Of a DNA stretch of 36,476 nucleotides, positions 1-7,652 are shown in pieces. Both the position numbers and the translations under genes were made by a program. The stretch lies in NCBI GenBank assembly GCA_003215175.1, contig QCKS01000013.1:1-36476 (forward strand), in the 5' to 3' direction. Numbering within the stretch: position 1 is the stretch's first letter; each line of letters starts with the position of its first letter. The notes under the pieces are model-generated. The model was not told where the DNA came from. It saw only the letters and a program-made list of their open reading frames with translations, and searched no databases. The stretch comes from Acidimicrobiales bacterium AG-410-I20. Lineage in GTDB: Bacteria; Actinomycetota; Acidimicrobiia; Acidimicrobiales; MedAcidi-G1.

Positions 1-43
1 TTGAAGACGGCCCGTCTGGAACTACTTGGTACAGAAACTAAAT

Positions 44-1252
44 TTAGTTCCTTGGAACATCAACCCAGTTAATATCTTTATCTACTCGAACGTCACCAGG
101 TAGTCCAAGCACCCGTTCTCCAAGAATGTTGCGCATTACCTCAGAAGTTCCACCTTCAATGGTGTTCGCTCTTGAGCGCAAGAAACTGTATTTGAGGCTT
201 GATCTAGCCCAAGAAGATCCGTCTCCTCGGTTTCTTTCATATCCGGCCTCAAACGTTAAGGCTTCTGGTCCGATTATGTCCATGCATAATTCATAAATTT
301 TCTGATTCATCTCTGCGGACATAAGTTTTCCTACAGACCCTTCTGGTCCTGGATTACCTGATTTGCTGGCTTCTCTAGCTCGCCAATTAGTTAAGCGAAG
401 AGCTTCCGCTTGTATCCATAGTTCCGAAATACGGTCTCTCATAACGGAAGCACTGACATCATCTAGTGATCCTTTTCGTTCTTCCCAGATGTGCATTAAA
501 TCTGCGATAGGACCTGTTCCTTGTTTCGGAACCCCTCCTCCAAGGGCAACTCTTTCATTCATCAATGTTGTAACTGCTGCAGCCCAACCGCCTCCGACAT
601 CTCCAAAAACATTTTCATGAGGGATTCGAACATCACTAAGGAAAATTTCGTTAAATTCCGCGTCTCCGGTGATTTGATATAAAGGCCGCACATCTACACC
701 TTCCGATTGCATATCTAGAAGGAAGTACGTGAGACCTTTATGCTTTGGTTGATCGGGATCTGTACGTGCTACAAGCATTCCCCATCGAGCTACATGCGCG
801 AGCGTTGTCCAGACTTTCTGTCCGTTCACTACCCATTCATCACCGTCTCGGATTGCTCGCGTCGCCAGCCCTGCAACATCTGAACCAGATCCAGGTTCAG
901 AAAACATCTGACACCAAATTTCCTCACCGGTAAACATTGGTCGCAATAAACGTTTCTTTTGTTCTTCAGATGCATAGGTCAATACGACTGGACCACCCAT
1001 TCCAATGCCTATTGGGTTAATTGCTAAGTCGTGATAAGGGACTCCAGCTGAACGCAGCTCAGTGTCCACAACAGTTTGCATCTTGCGGCTAGAAAGACCT
1101 AACCCACCCAAGCCTTCAGGAAACTGAATGAATGCTAACCCTCGATCAAATTGCTCTCCCCTGAAAGTGTGTTGATCTACCTTTGTGTGATCTACTTCTT
1201 CTAACAATTTACGAGCTAACTCTCGAATTTCTTCTTCGGTATATTCCGCCAT
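44..1252 (-). CDS. Acyl-CoA dehydrogenase family protein
   Basis: FAD-dependent acyl-CoA dehydrogenase that should oxidise an acyl-CoA to the 2-enoyl-CoA in the cytoplasm. At 402 aa it has the usual length. The FAD/substrate segment MFSEPGSGSDVAGLATRA lies at residues 116-133 and the C-terminal signature NTIEGGTSEVMRNILGERV at about 363-381, both typical of the FadE-like actinobacterial branch. The middle region (WVVNGQKVWTT, about 140-150) is the beta domain. The ATG at 1252 has an AGAGGA ribosome-binding site about 9 bases upstream. The next gene upstream on the same strand starts only 67 bases away, so the two may be co-transcribed. Substrate chain length or branching cannot be read from the sequence; acyl-CoA dehydrogenases for fatty acids, branched acids or sterol side chains all share these motifs. 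Confidence 0.95.
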   Translation of the reverse strand: MAEYTEEEIRELARKLLEEVDHTKVDQHTFRGEQFDRGLAFIQFPEGLGGLGLSSRKMQTVVDTELRSAGVPYHDLAINPIGIGMGGPVVLTYASEEQKKRLLRPMFTGEEIWCQMFSEPGSGSDVAGLATRAIRDGDEWVVNGQKVWTTLAHVARWGMLVARTDPDQPKHKGLTYFLLDMQSEGVDVRPLYQITGDAEFNEIFLSDVRIPHENVFGDVGGGWAAAVTTLMNERVALGGGVPKQGTGPIADLMHIWEERKGSLDDVSASVMRDRISELWIQAEALRLTNWRAREASKSGNPGPEGSVGKLMSAEMNQKIYELCMDIIGPEALTFEAGYERNRGDGSSWARSSLKYSFLRSRANTIEGGTSEVMRNILGERVLGLPGDVRVDKDINWVDVPRN

Positions 1253-1319
1253 GTATCGAATCCTCTAATAAAAATAGAACTTTTTGTTCGTGTCTATTTT
1301 AAATCTATCTGAATGAGTT

Positions 1320-2876
1320 TCATTGTACGAAGTCGCGAATTGCATGCAAGTATCCACTCCATGAACCTACGTAAACAGAGCCTTTCCAAATAACAGCAGT
1401 TGCCTCAACACACCCACCTGTGTCCACGCTCCAGAGTTCTCTTGGAGTAATAGAAGTATCTAAAACGTCAAAAGCTCTTACGTTCCCTTGACAATCTCCT
1501 ACGACCATAATGTCGTCAACAATCGCTGGAGAAGACCAAACTTTACTAGAAAGGTTGATTTCCCATCGAATGGTTCCTTCTATTCGATCAATGCCAAGAA
1601 TTTGTCCCTGTGCTGTGGGAACAATTAATAAGTCTTTATAAATAGCTGGAGTCGCCCAAATTCCAGAATTTATATATGAACGTGCATCCAGAGACCAAAT
1701 AATTGGATTGTCTTGATCTAAGGGGTCAAGTTTGATTATCTGCCCTACTTCTTCAGAGCGACTGGTGCCACGCTCATATTCCACTCCTATATACAGAAAG
1801 CCTTCGTCATCGGGAACGATTGTTGCGTCAATGTCATCTCCAGCCCAAAAACGGAATACTCGACTCGGCTCTTCTCCTTCTTTCAAACCTGAAATATCCC
1901 ATCCTTGTACTAATCCTCCTGAATTAGCAAAATACAGAGTGTTTCCAAGAATTACGGGAGATGTTTCAATTGAAACATTCGAGCCGACGTTTCTTAAAAG
2001 TTCATCGTCCCATCCTGGGAAATCGAAAACTAGTTCCGGCTCAACTATTACCTGACCTTCTAAGCCATAGTTGCGATTTAACTTGAAGATATGAAATCTA
2101 CTATTTTCTCCTGCTGCAAATAAGTAGTCGTCTATTACTAATGGAGAAGAGTCCCAATCGTTATTCCATTTTGTTGGAGAAACGTCATAAGCATGGAATC
2201 TCCATAATTCTTTTGCTTCTCCTCCATCAAAGCTAATAATTCGGAGGTAATCATCTCTTGACCCGACATACACAAGTGGGAAACCATCTGGGTCTACGGT
2301 AACTGATCCTTTAATTAGGTCTCCGGTTTGAAAATCTGGCAGAAATCGTTCACCGTTCTGTGCATTTACAAAATGTACATTTCCATCGTAAGCGCCGAAT
2401 ATGAGCCAGGTTTCTCCTTCGCGTTCAAGTAGAGCAGGTTGTCCGGTCCAACCCATACCGCACCATTGTTTAGACTCTCCTGCCACACTACTCACTGAAC
2501 ACATCCTTCTTTCAGAAGGAAATTCCCATGCTGAAATAGGGTTTTGCGGAACAGGTCCTTCTCCATGCCAGCTACGAGTTGGAGATCCTCGAAAAGTTAG
2601 AACACCCTCTACCGATTCTCCCCAAGGCTCACCTATTGAAGCTGGGTCTACCCAACCGTCATAAGGAGCTTCAGTCGTCGTAGTTGTTGTTGAAGTGGTC
2701 GTGGTTGTTGTTGAAGTAGTTGTTGTTGAAGTGGTCGTGGTCGTTGTTGAAGTAGTCGTTGTTGAAGTTGGAGTGAGATTCTCAATAACTTCATCAGAGT
2801 CCCCGTTAAATAGAAGACCTAGTGCAACTACTACCCCAAGGAAACAAACTAAAAGAGCAAGTAGCCAAGACCTCAT
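1320..2876 (-). CDS. Membrane-anchored Thr-stalk PQQ-like beta-propeller protein
   Basis: 518-aa exported protein. Residues 4-23 form a hydrophobic signal anchor with no lipobox. Residues 36-69 are an almost pure Thr/Ser run that looks like an extracellular stalk, possibly glycosylated. The rest (about 75-518) carries repeated blades of the PQQ/BamB type, for example LIFGAYDGNVHFVNAQNG, PLVYVGSRDDYLRIISFDGG, ILGIDRIEGTIRWEI, IMVVGDCQGNVRAFDV and VYVGSWSGYLHAI. Such propellers usually act in protein-protein or envelope assembly contacts, or are the shell of quinoprotein dehydrogenases. I see no clear PQQ-ligand set, so an enzymatic role is not supported. The DUF3499 gene lies just upstream on the same strand (30-base gap). 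The precise function is unknown; the fold assignment is firm, the role is inference. Confidence 0.85.
   Translation of the reverse strand: MRSWLLALLVCFLGVVVALGLLFNGDSDEVIENLTPTSTTTTSTTTTTTSTTTTSTTTTTTSTTTTTTEAPYDGWVDPASIGEPWGESVEGVLTFRGSPTRSWHGEGPVPQNPISAWEFPSERRMCSVSSVAGESKQWCGMGWTGQPALLEREGETWLIFGAYDGNVHFVNAQNGERFLPDFQTGDLIKGSVTVDPDGFPLVYVGSRDDYLRIISFDGGEAKELWRFHAYDVSPTKWNNDWDSSPLVIDDYLFAAGENSRFHIFKLNRNYGLEGQVIVEPELVFDFPGWDDELLRNVGSNVSIETSPVILGNTLYFANSGGLVQGWDISGLKEGEEPSRVFRFWAGDDIDATIVPDDEGFLYIGVEYERGTSRSEEVGQIIKLDPLDQDNPIIWSLDARSYINSGIWATPAIYKDLLIVPTAQGQILGIDRIEGTIRWEINLSSKVWSSPAIVDDIMVVGDCQGNVRAFDVLDTSITPRELWSVDTGGCVEATAVIWKGSVYVGSWSGYLHAIRDFVQ
2673..2774. repeat. Thr/Ser-codon low-complexity repeat
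   Basis: The DNA encoding the Thr/Ser stalk of the propeller protein is an imperfect array built on GTTGTTGAAGT-type units (plus strand), alternating with GTGGTCGTGGTCGTT-like units. It translates on the minus strand into runs of four to six Thr separated by single Ser residues. Such tracts change length readily by slippage, so the stalk length may vary between strains and may be collapsed in assemblies. Confidence 0.85.
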
Positions 2877-2906
2877 TTTTATCCCAAGGGCCTAAAATGC
2901 CCTGAC

Positions 2907-3431
2907 TTATGCGGGATCTGGTTCGTATGGCTCCATATCGTCAAGTGACATCTGCTCATCTTCTTGCTCGTTAAGGAGGTCACGTTGATCCCAGTCGATG
3001 TCATCATCCTCATCAACAGGAGAGGAACCAGTGGTCGACGCTGGATGGCGGTCAACACCAAGAAAAGCTCTAGCGAGAAGAGGAGTTTTAGAAGGTTTCA
3101 TTTCCTTTACTGAAGAATCTTCTTCATTAGATTCTGTTGAGCGGGACCGAAGTGGATGAGTAGCTTCAGTTATTGGCTGCGGATTGACTTCTACCTCTTC
3201 AGACTTACTGGATGGCCGTAAAGCTATGACATCTCCTCCTGGACGTTCATCTATGATTGTCCACCCGATAGGAGCCTTCATCCGTCCAAGATGGGTTTCA
3301 CAAAGAACTACCCTTCCAGGACCGTCAATTTCTCCTGGCTCACGAATAGTAAACGTAAGTTCAGAATGATTCATTATGACCAGAACAACAGCAGGGCCGT
3401 TACAAGCCGATCGCATACAAAGTTGGCGCAT
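2907..3431 (-). CDS. DUF3499 family protein with acidic C-terminal extension
   Basis: 174 aa. Residues 1-73 match the actinobacterial DUF3499 family as I know it: Cys5 and Cys10 near the start (MRQLCMRSACNGPA) and Cys44-x2-His47 (VVLCETHLGRM), followed by APIGWTIID. The Cys/Cys/Cys/His set suggests one bound zinc. Residues 75-174 are highly charged and low in hydrophobics, ending in a run of Asp/Glu, and are probably disordered. The family has no established function that I know of. The ATG at 3431 follows a TAGCGT hexamer by 8 bases and has only a weak Shine-Dalgarno, suggesting a leaderless or near-leaderless message. It is divergent from the HAD hydrolase (83-base gap) and upstream of the propeller gene, with which it may form an operon. 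Confidence 0.85.
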   Translation of the reverse strand: MRQLCMRSACNGPAVVLVIMNHSELTFTIREPGEIDGPGRVVLCETHLGRMKAPIGWTIIDERPGGDVIALRPSSKSEEVEVNPQPITEATHPLRSRSTESNEEDSSVKEMKPSKTPLLARAFLGVDRHPASTTGSSPVDEDDDIDWDQRDLLNEQEDEQMSLDDMEPYEPDPA

Positions 3432-3439
3432 AACCTGTA

Positions 3440-3445
3440 ACGCTA
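3440..3445 (-). promoter_or_regulatory. Candidate -10 box (TAGCGT) for DUF3499 gene
   Basis: TANNNT hexamer on the minus strand ending 8 bases before the ATG at 3431. This spacing would start transcription at or next to the start codon. No good -35 element is visible, which is common for actinobacterial promoters. Confidence 0.35.
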
Positions 3446-3501
3446 GTCCGACAAAGAAGTGAAATCGGGGATTCCCTTCTTTGTTTACTTGAATTTACCT
3501 C

Positions 3502-3507
3502 TAAGAT
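3502..3507 (+). promoter_or_regulatory. Candidate -10 box (TAAGAT) for HAD hydrolase gene
   Basis: TAAGAT ends 7 bases before the ATG at 3515. A TTTGTT about 16 bases further upstream could serve as a weak -35. There is no Shine-Dalgarno between the box and the ATG, so a leaderless transcript is the simplest reading. Confidence 0.45.
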
Positions 3508-3514
3508 TTCTCCT

Positions 3515-4213
3515 ATGAGTTCTGCCCTAACACTTGGCCTTGATGCAGACGACACCCTTTGGGAAAACCAAGCACGTTTTGATTTTGCTCAAGAAAAACT
3601 TCGCAATTTATTATCAAGATGGGCTGACGGCGAAGTCGTTGATGAAACCTTGCTGGATATAGAAAGAAACAACGTGAAACGCTATGGGTATGGCGTGAAA
3701 AGTTTCACGCTCTCATCTATCCAAGCTGCCATAGAGCTAACTCAAGGCGAAGTTAATGCTGATCTGACTAGATCAATTATTGAAAACGGTTGGTGGATCA
3801 TCGAACATCCCGTGGAGATTCTCTCTGGAGTAGTTGAAACATTGGACGTTCTCTCCAAGAGCTATGAACTACTTTTAATCACAAAAGGTGACCCGACTGA
3901 TCAGTATAAAAAAATTAGTTCTAGCGGCCTGAGCCATTACTTCAAAGGGATTGAAGTCGTCCGAGAGAAAGACTCAAAAACTTATGAAGAAGTTCTTCAA
4001 CGTCATAAAGTCAATGTTGAAGAATTCATTATGGTTGGGAACTCGGTGCCATCAGATATCTTGCCGGTGCTCACGATTGGAGGAAGAGCTATCCATGTTC
4101 CTCATCACTCAACTTGGAAACATGAACATATTGATGAATCCGAAATAAAAGACTTCATATTTTCAGTAGCTGCTTCTTTTGATCAACTGCCAGACATATT
4201 GATGACCTACTGA
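3515..4213 (+). CDS. HAD superfamily hydrolase
   Basis: 232-aa haloacid dehalogenase-type phosphohydrolase. Motif I is LDADDTL at residues 9-15, with nucleophile Asp10 and acid/base Asp12. Motif II is the Thr of LLITKGD (120-126), motif III is Lys155 (KDSKTYEE), and motif IV is GNSVPSDIL (175-183). A helical cap (about 18-100) sits between motifs I and II, the C1-cap arrangement of small-molecule phosphatases. The substrate cannot be inferred; related proteins act on FMN, phosphosugars or nucleotides. The gene is monocistronic by position, divergent from DUF3499 and convergent with the AcoX-like gene (3-base gap), and has its own leaderless-type promoter. Confidence 0.9.
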   Translation: MSSALTLGLDADDTLWENQARFDFAQEKLRNLLSRWADGEVVDETLLDIERNNVKRYGYGVKSFTLSSIQAAIELTQGEVNADLTRSIIENGWWIIEHPVEILSGVVETLDVLSKSYELLLITKGDPTDQYKKISSSGLSHYFKGIEVVREKDSKTYEEVLQRHKVNVEEFIMVGNSVPSDILPVLTIGGRAIHVPHHSTWKHEHIDESEIKDFIFSVAASFDQLPDILMTY

Positions 4214-4216
4214 GAG

Positions 4217-5260
4217 TCAACTTTTAGGGTCTTCAGTTATATACGTTTTATTTTGTGCAGCCCATCTCATAACTTTTGCCACATCAATAACTCTTGGGCC
4301 ATCTCGTTGAACTCTAATTATGGCTTTGGCCCCGTCAACTAGACGTCGCTTTCGCTCTCCGTCAAAAGCTAAAAGCACAGGGCCTTCCAAAATTATTTCC
4401 TCTCCTAATCCAATTTTTTTCGTTTCTGCTAATCCAAGGTCGGCATAATGCCCGGGAGCAGTAGGACCGCGAACAACACGATCACTTTTTGAAGGAGAAA
4501 TAAACCGAATGAGGAGACCAGCGTCTTCTGACGAACTAATTTCTTCAATCAGTCCGCCTACCCCGGCAAATCCTACGGAAGAAGGATCGGCTTGAGTGAG
4601 AACCGCAAGTGAAAGAGTCTCTGGATCAAAGAGTTCAAGTGATCCCACATATCGGTCTCTCACCGCAACGGCATCTATTAATGCTAAATCTGGTTCTTCT
4701 GAAATTCCATTTTGATCACATACTTCTAATCTGACGACCTTAGATCTTTGTGCTATTTCATCTATAGAAACTTGATCCAACGCTAAGTGTCCCGCTGCTG
4801 CTCCAGCCACAGTCGCTTCAACAAAAATAGGAAATGCATTATTTGTACCGGTCGACACTGGAATTACCGGTATATCTGGCCAAGCAAGTGCTGCTACTCG
4901 ATTCGTTCCATCTCCTCCGAGAACCACCACAACCATGCACCCTTGATCATGCATATACCGCACCGCATTAACCGTGTCTTGTTCTGAATAGGTAAGCGGG
5001 TCTTTTACCCAATCCAGTTCTACTCCACGAATTGTTTCTGTCGCTCTTTCAATTATTCGATGAGGGTCACCTTGCACAATAAAACGATTCGCTCCAGCCT
5101 CACATGCTCCAAGGACGACCCTTCTGACAATGTTGACCTTGTCTGCAACTGTGACACTCCCAGCTGCAGCAATTGCTCTTCTTACGTCCGTTCCTGATCG
5201 CGGATTCACAACGAGTCCAATTGGTGAACTATTTTTAGAATCAGCAGACGACATATTCAT
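4217..5260 (-). CDS. ATP-NAD kinase / AcoX-like family protein
   Basis: 347 aa. It contains the diacylglycerol-kinase/NAD-kinase fold signature GGDGTNR at residues 115-121 and a second loop STGTNNAFP at 136-144, the arrangement seen in AcoX-type proteins annotated as ATP-NAD kinases. The N-terminal part (PIGLVVNPRSGTD, 13-25) is typical of this group. In some bacteria acoX sits with acetoin dehydrogenase genes; none are visible here, and the next gene upstream is 3-hydroxybutyryl-CoA dehydrogenase. The reaction is unproven: NAD phosphorylation is possible but should be treated as a family-level guess. Two in-frame ATGs (5260, 5254) are equally plausible starts, and no strong ribosome-binding site separates them. 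Confidence 0.8.
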   Translation of the reverse strand: MNMSSADSKNSSPIGLVVNPRSGTDVRRAIAAAGSVTVADKVNIVRRVVLGACEAGANRFIVQGDPHRIIERATETIRGVELDWVKDPLTYSEQDTVNAVRYMHDQGCMVVVVLGGDGTNRVAALAWPDIPVIPVSTGTNNAFPIFVEATVAGAAAGHLALDQVSIDEIAQRSKVVRLEVCDQNGISEEPDLALIDAVAVRDRYVGSLELFDPETLSLAVLTQADPSSVGFAGVGGLIEEISSSEDAGLLIRFISPSKSDRVVRGPTAPGHYADLGLAETKKIGLGEEIILEGPVLLAFDGERKRRLVDGAKAIIRVQRDGPRVIDVAKVMRWAAQNKTYITEDPKS

Positions 5261-5319
5261 TCATGAAGCAACTAAGGCAACGGGGCTAACCTCATCGTCT
5301 AATAACTTCCCTTTTACTC

Positions 5320-6189
5320 TTAGTAAGAATAGAAACCTTGTCCTGATTTTCTGCCGAGTTGGCCTGCGGCAACCATGCGCTTCAATAGCGGTGGCGGCAG
5401 ATAAAAGGCATCCCCGTATTCAGCAAACAAGGTTTCACCGACAAGCAGCATAGTATCGAGACCAATCATGTCGCTTAGTTCCAATGGGCCCATTGGGTGA
5501 GCCGCTCCAAGTTTCATACCTGCATCTATGTCTTCCGCCGTAGCATGGCCTGCTTCATACATTTTCATAGCAGCCAGCATGTAAGGGACTAAGAGCATAT
5601 TGACAACAAAGCCTGCACGGTCTTTAGCTGCGACCACAGTTTTTTCAATTACTTCTGTCGTGAAGCTAGTTATGTTTTGGGTCACCGATTCTGAAGTTCT
5701 AACTGATGGTATGACTTCTACCAATTTCATTACTGGAGCTGGGTTGAAGAAGTGTAAGCCAATGACCTGCTCTGGCCTCTTAGTGTTCATCGCTATATCA
5801 ATAATTGGTATTGACGATGTATTTGTAGCCAAAACTGCCTCGGAAGATGTCACCACTTCATCCAGTTCAGAAAAAATTTGTGCCTTTAATTCATACGACT
5901 CAACTACTGCCTCAACTACCAGATCACTTGATGCAAGATCGGCAAGATCTGTTGTATAGGAGAGATTAGATAAGACTGCGGCATGGGACTCTTGGTCAAG
6001 TTTCCCGCGCTCTAAGGCGCGATTTAATGATTTTTCAATACCCGCTTGACTTTTTTCTGCTAGTTCAGCGTTGACTTCTTTGATTACTGTTTGGAGTCCT
6101 GCTTTAGCCATTACTTCAGCGACTCCACCTCCCATTTGTCCTCCACCGACAATTCCGACCTGTTTTATTCCGTAATTTGACGATGCCAT
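5320..6189 (-). CDS. 3-hydroxybutyryl-CoA dehydrogenase
   Basis: 289-aa NAD(P)-dependent 3-hydroxyacyl-CoA dehydrogenase. It has the Rossmann motif VGIVGGGQMGGGVAE at residues 11-25, VVEAVVE (91-97), ATNTSS (121-126), the catalytic His146 in IGLHFFNPAPVMKLVEVI, and the C-terminal domain segment HPMGPLELSDMIGLD (231-245). The length matches the single-function enzyme used in butanoyl-CoA or PHB-type metabolism and in beta-oxidation. A strong GGAGG lies 7 bases before the ATG, inside the end of the upstream cyclophilin gene, whose stop is 2 bases away, so the pair is one transcript and probably translationally coupled. With the nearby acyl-CoA dehydrogenase it suggests short acyl-CoA oxidation. 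Confidence 0.95.
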   Translation of the reverse strand: MASSNYGIKQVGIVGGGQMGGGVAEVMAKAGLQTVIKEVNAELAEKSQAGIEKSLNRALERGKLDQESHAAVLSNLSYTTDLADLASSDLVVEAVVESYELKAQIFSELDEVVTSSEAVLATNTSSIPIIDIAMNTKRPEQVIGLHFFNPAPVMKLVEVIPSVRTSESVTQNITSFTTEVIEKTVVAAKDRAGFVVNMLLVPYMLAAMKMYEAGHATAEDIDAGMKLGAAHPMGPLELSDMIGLDTMLLVGETLFAEYGDAFYLPPPLLKRMVAAGQLGRKSGQGFYSY

Positions 6190-6191
6190 CT

Positions 6192-6764
6192 CTACACCTC
6201 CACGTTTTCCGTGATTGTTACCGATTCAATCACTATGTCAGTTTCTGGTCGATCACTGTGATTAGTAGGGACTTTTTGCATGGCGTCTGCTACTTCTAAA
6301 CCTCTAATTACTTGACCAAATAATGAGTATTGAGGCGGTAAGCCCTGGCCACTTGGTCCAGTGATGATAAAGAACTGGCTTCCATTTGTATTTGGTCCAG
6401 CATTAGCCATAGCCAATGAACCCAACTCATAGCGTCCTGGTGCCGGTAACTCATCTTCGAATCTATACCCAGGTCCACCCATACCTGTACCTTGTGGGTC
6501 CCCTCCTTGTATAACAAATCCATCAATAACTCGGTGAAAAATGATCCCATCGTAGTAATGCCAACGTGCCAGAAAAATGAAGTTATTTACTGTTTTAGGG
6601 GCTAAAGCAGGATTCAAATGAATAGTCATTGACCCCATGGAAGTAACCATTTCAGCCGTATAGGTTTTTTCAACATCTATCACCATGGGGGGTGGCGCAG
6701 AAAACTCTGTGCGTCGTGGGCTGGAACCGTCTGCTGCTGGTATATCTTGGCTTTCTTCTGTCAC
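6192..6764 (-). CDS. Cyclophilin-type peptidyl-prolyl cis-trans isomerase
   Basis: 190-aa peptidyl-prolyl isomerase. The cyclophilin core (about 36-190) has FHRVIDGFVIQGGDPQGTG, GGPGYRFEDE, LAMANAGPNTNGSQFFI and a final VIESVTI strand, covering the catalytic Arg and the Gln/Phe pocket residues. There is no signal peptide. The first 35 residues are Pro/Ser-rich and polar, so a cytoplasmic location is likely. The start is GTG at 6764: AGGAGG sits 4 bases upstream and no closer in-frame ATG fits it. It is the first gene of a two-gene unit with the 3-hydroxybutyryl-CoA dehydrogenase. Confidence 0.95.
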   Translation of the reverse strand: MTEESQDIPAADGSSPRRTEFSAPPPMVIDVEKTYTAEMVTSMGSMTIHLNPALAPKTVNNFIFLARWHYYDGIIFHRVIDGFVIQGGDPQGTGMGGPGYRFEDELPAPGRYELGSLAMANAGPNTNGSQFFIITGPSGQGLPPQYSLFGQVIRGLEVADAMQKVPTNHSDRPETDIVIESVTITENVEV

Positions 6765-6768
6765 GATG

Positions 6769-6774
6769 CCTCCT
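6769..6774 (-). promoter_or_regulatory. Strong ribosome-binding site deciding a GTG start
   Basis: AGGAGG on the minus strand, 4 bases before GTG at 6764. It fixes the cyclophilin start and contrasts with the many starts in this window that have no Shine-Dalgarno. Confidence 0.75.
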
Positions 6775-6888
6775 AGGCAATGATTTATTTACATAGGTAA
6801 TTTATGTTTCTTGTTATTTACAAAGGCTAGAGGACAATACGAGAAGCGAAACCTTGGGGGTATCACCCATTCAGGTCTCTGGCTTGAT

Positions 6889-6894
6889 TAGGGT
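6889..6894 (+). promoter_or_regulatory. Candidate -10 box (TAGGGT) for zinc-ribbon gene
   Basis: TAGGGT ends 7 bases before ATG 6902, and no Shine-Dalgarno intervenes. The same hexamer precedes the small membrane protein at 23886. Confidence 0.4.
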
Positions 6895-6901
6895 GCCGCG
6901 C

Positions 6902-7096
6902 ATGGCCCTTAAACCATTTTTAAACCAATCCGTTCCATTGCAACAGGGAATTGTTGCATCAAATGAACCCCTCGGATGGGTGAGTTTGGCATGTAGTCAT
7001 TGTGAGGTTACTTGGCGAGGTAGCCTCGGAGATCTTTGTTGGTCTTGTGGCTCCCTAGGACAGCAGCCAGCTAGCACAAGAATTGTCCCGGGTTAA
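6902..7096 (+). CDS. Small zinc-ribbon protein, function unknown
   Basis: 64 aa from ATG 6902; a longer reading from TTG 6854 is possible but lacks a ribosome-binding site. The core is C31-x2-C34 (ACSHCEV) and C46-x2-C49 (LCWSCGS), separated by 11 residues, a classic zinc-ribbon/knuckle spacing. Trp26, Trp38 and Trp47 flank the knuckles. No other domain is visible and I do not recognise a named family. It stands alone on the plus strand, divergent from the cyclophilin and convergent with a GNAT gene (2-base gap). The paired CxxC, the snug fit between neighbours and the TAGGGT box 7 bases before the ATG argue that it is a real gene. It could be a small nucleic-acid or protein-binding factor. 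Confidence 0.65.
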   Translation: MALKPFLNQSVPLQQGIVASNEPLGWVSLACSHCEVTWRGSLGDLCWSCGSLGQQPASTRIVPG

Positions 7097-7098
7097 CC

Positions 7099-7602
7099 CT
7101 AAGAAATTTTGTACTCAAGCATTTGAACGGTCTTCTTGCCTTCGTTGGTATCTTGTTCGCCTACAGGCTCAAAACCAAACTTTTCGTGAAACCGTAAAGA
7201 ACGCTCATTTCTCGGTCGAAGATTCACTTCGGCGCACAAAAATGAATACCCAGATGAGTCTTCAATAAATTTTTTGTAAAAAAGTTGACCCAGTCCTTGA
7301 CTGAAAATTCCAGAATCTACTACTACACGATCTACATACAAAAACTTTTCATACCGGGATGAAAACCATGCATAGTTCTCGCTTTCATAAAGTAGCCCTG
7401 GTCCATCAAGACCCACTAGAAAACCAACTATTTCACCGTCTATTTCTCCCACAAAGAAGGTATTTGCTACTTCAAAATACCATTCAAGATCTTCAGCATT
7501 TAATTCGTTTACGGCTGGAACAGCTTCGTTGTTCATTAACAACACAGTGTTAAGATCCTTTTGCTCAACCAGGCGTATGTGAATTTCAAAATTTCTTTGC
7601 AT
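7099..7602 (-). CDS. GNAT family N-acetyltransferase
   Basis: 167 aa with one acetyltransferase domain. The N-terminal IRLVEQKDLNTVLLMNNEAVPAV pattern, the FFVGEIDGEIVGFLVG beta hairpin, the acetyl-CoA loop (VDRVVVDSGIFSQGLGQLF) and the terminal FHEKFGFEPVGEQ segment are standard for GNATs. The loop has Q-G-L-G where many have R/Q-x-x-G-x-G/A, so cofactor binding looks intact. The substrate is unknown. The gene is alone on its strand, divergent from the ABC exporter genes (50-base gap), and has no strong ribosome-binding site. Confidence 0.85.
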   Translation of the reverse strand: MQRNFEIHIRLVEQKDLNTVLLMNNEAVPAVNELNAEDLEWYFEVANTFFVGEIDGEIVGFLVGLDGPGLLYESENYAWFSSRYEKFLYVDRVVVDSGIFSQGLGQLFYKKFIEDSSGYSFLCAEVNLRPRNERSLRFHEKFGFEPVGEQDTNEGKKTVQMLEYKIS

Positions 7603-7640
7603 ATATAGAAATAACTTAACTCATCTGATCTAAAGACTTC

Positions 7641-7646
7641 TAACCT
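7641..7646 (+). promoter_or_regulatory. Candidate -10 box (TAACCT) for ABC exporter operon
   Basis: TAACCT ends 6 bases before the ATG at 7653 with no Shine-Dalgarno between, as expected for a leaderless message. Confidence 0.4.
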
Positions 7647-7652
7647 ATCTAT

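Noticed and set aside
1-41. Possible 3' end of a plus-strand gene (frame 3 reads EDGPSGTTWYRN then stop at 39-41)
   Set aside because: Only 12 codons are visible, and frame 1 is also open here; too short to support as a feature, although a convergent gene entering from the left is plausible.
2695-2895. Val-rich plus-strand open frame opposite the Thr stalk
   Set aside because: It is the complement of Thr codons (GTT/GTC/GTG runs) and not a real protein.
5130-5453. 107-codon plus-strand open frame across the AcoX-like / 3-hydroxybutyryl-CoA dehydrogenase boundary
   Set aside because: Lies antisense to two well-supported genes, has no domain and no start signal.
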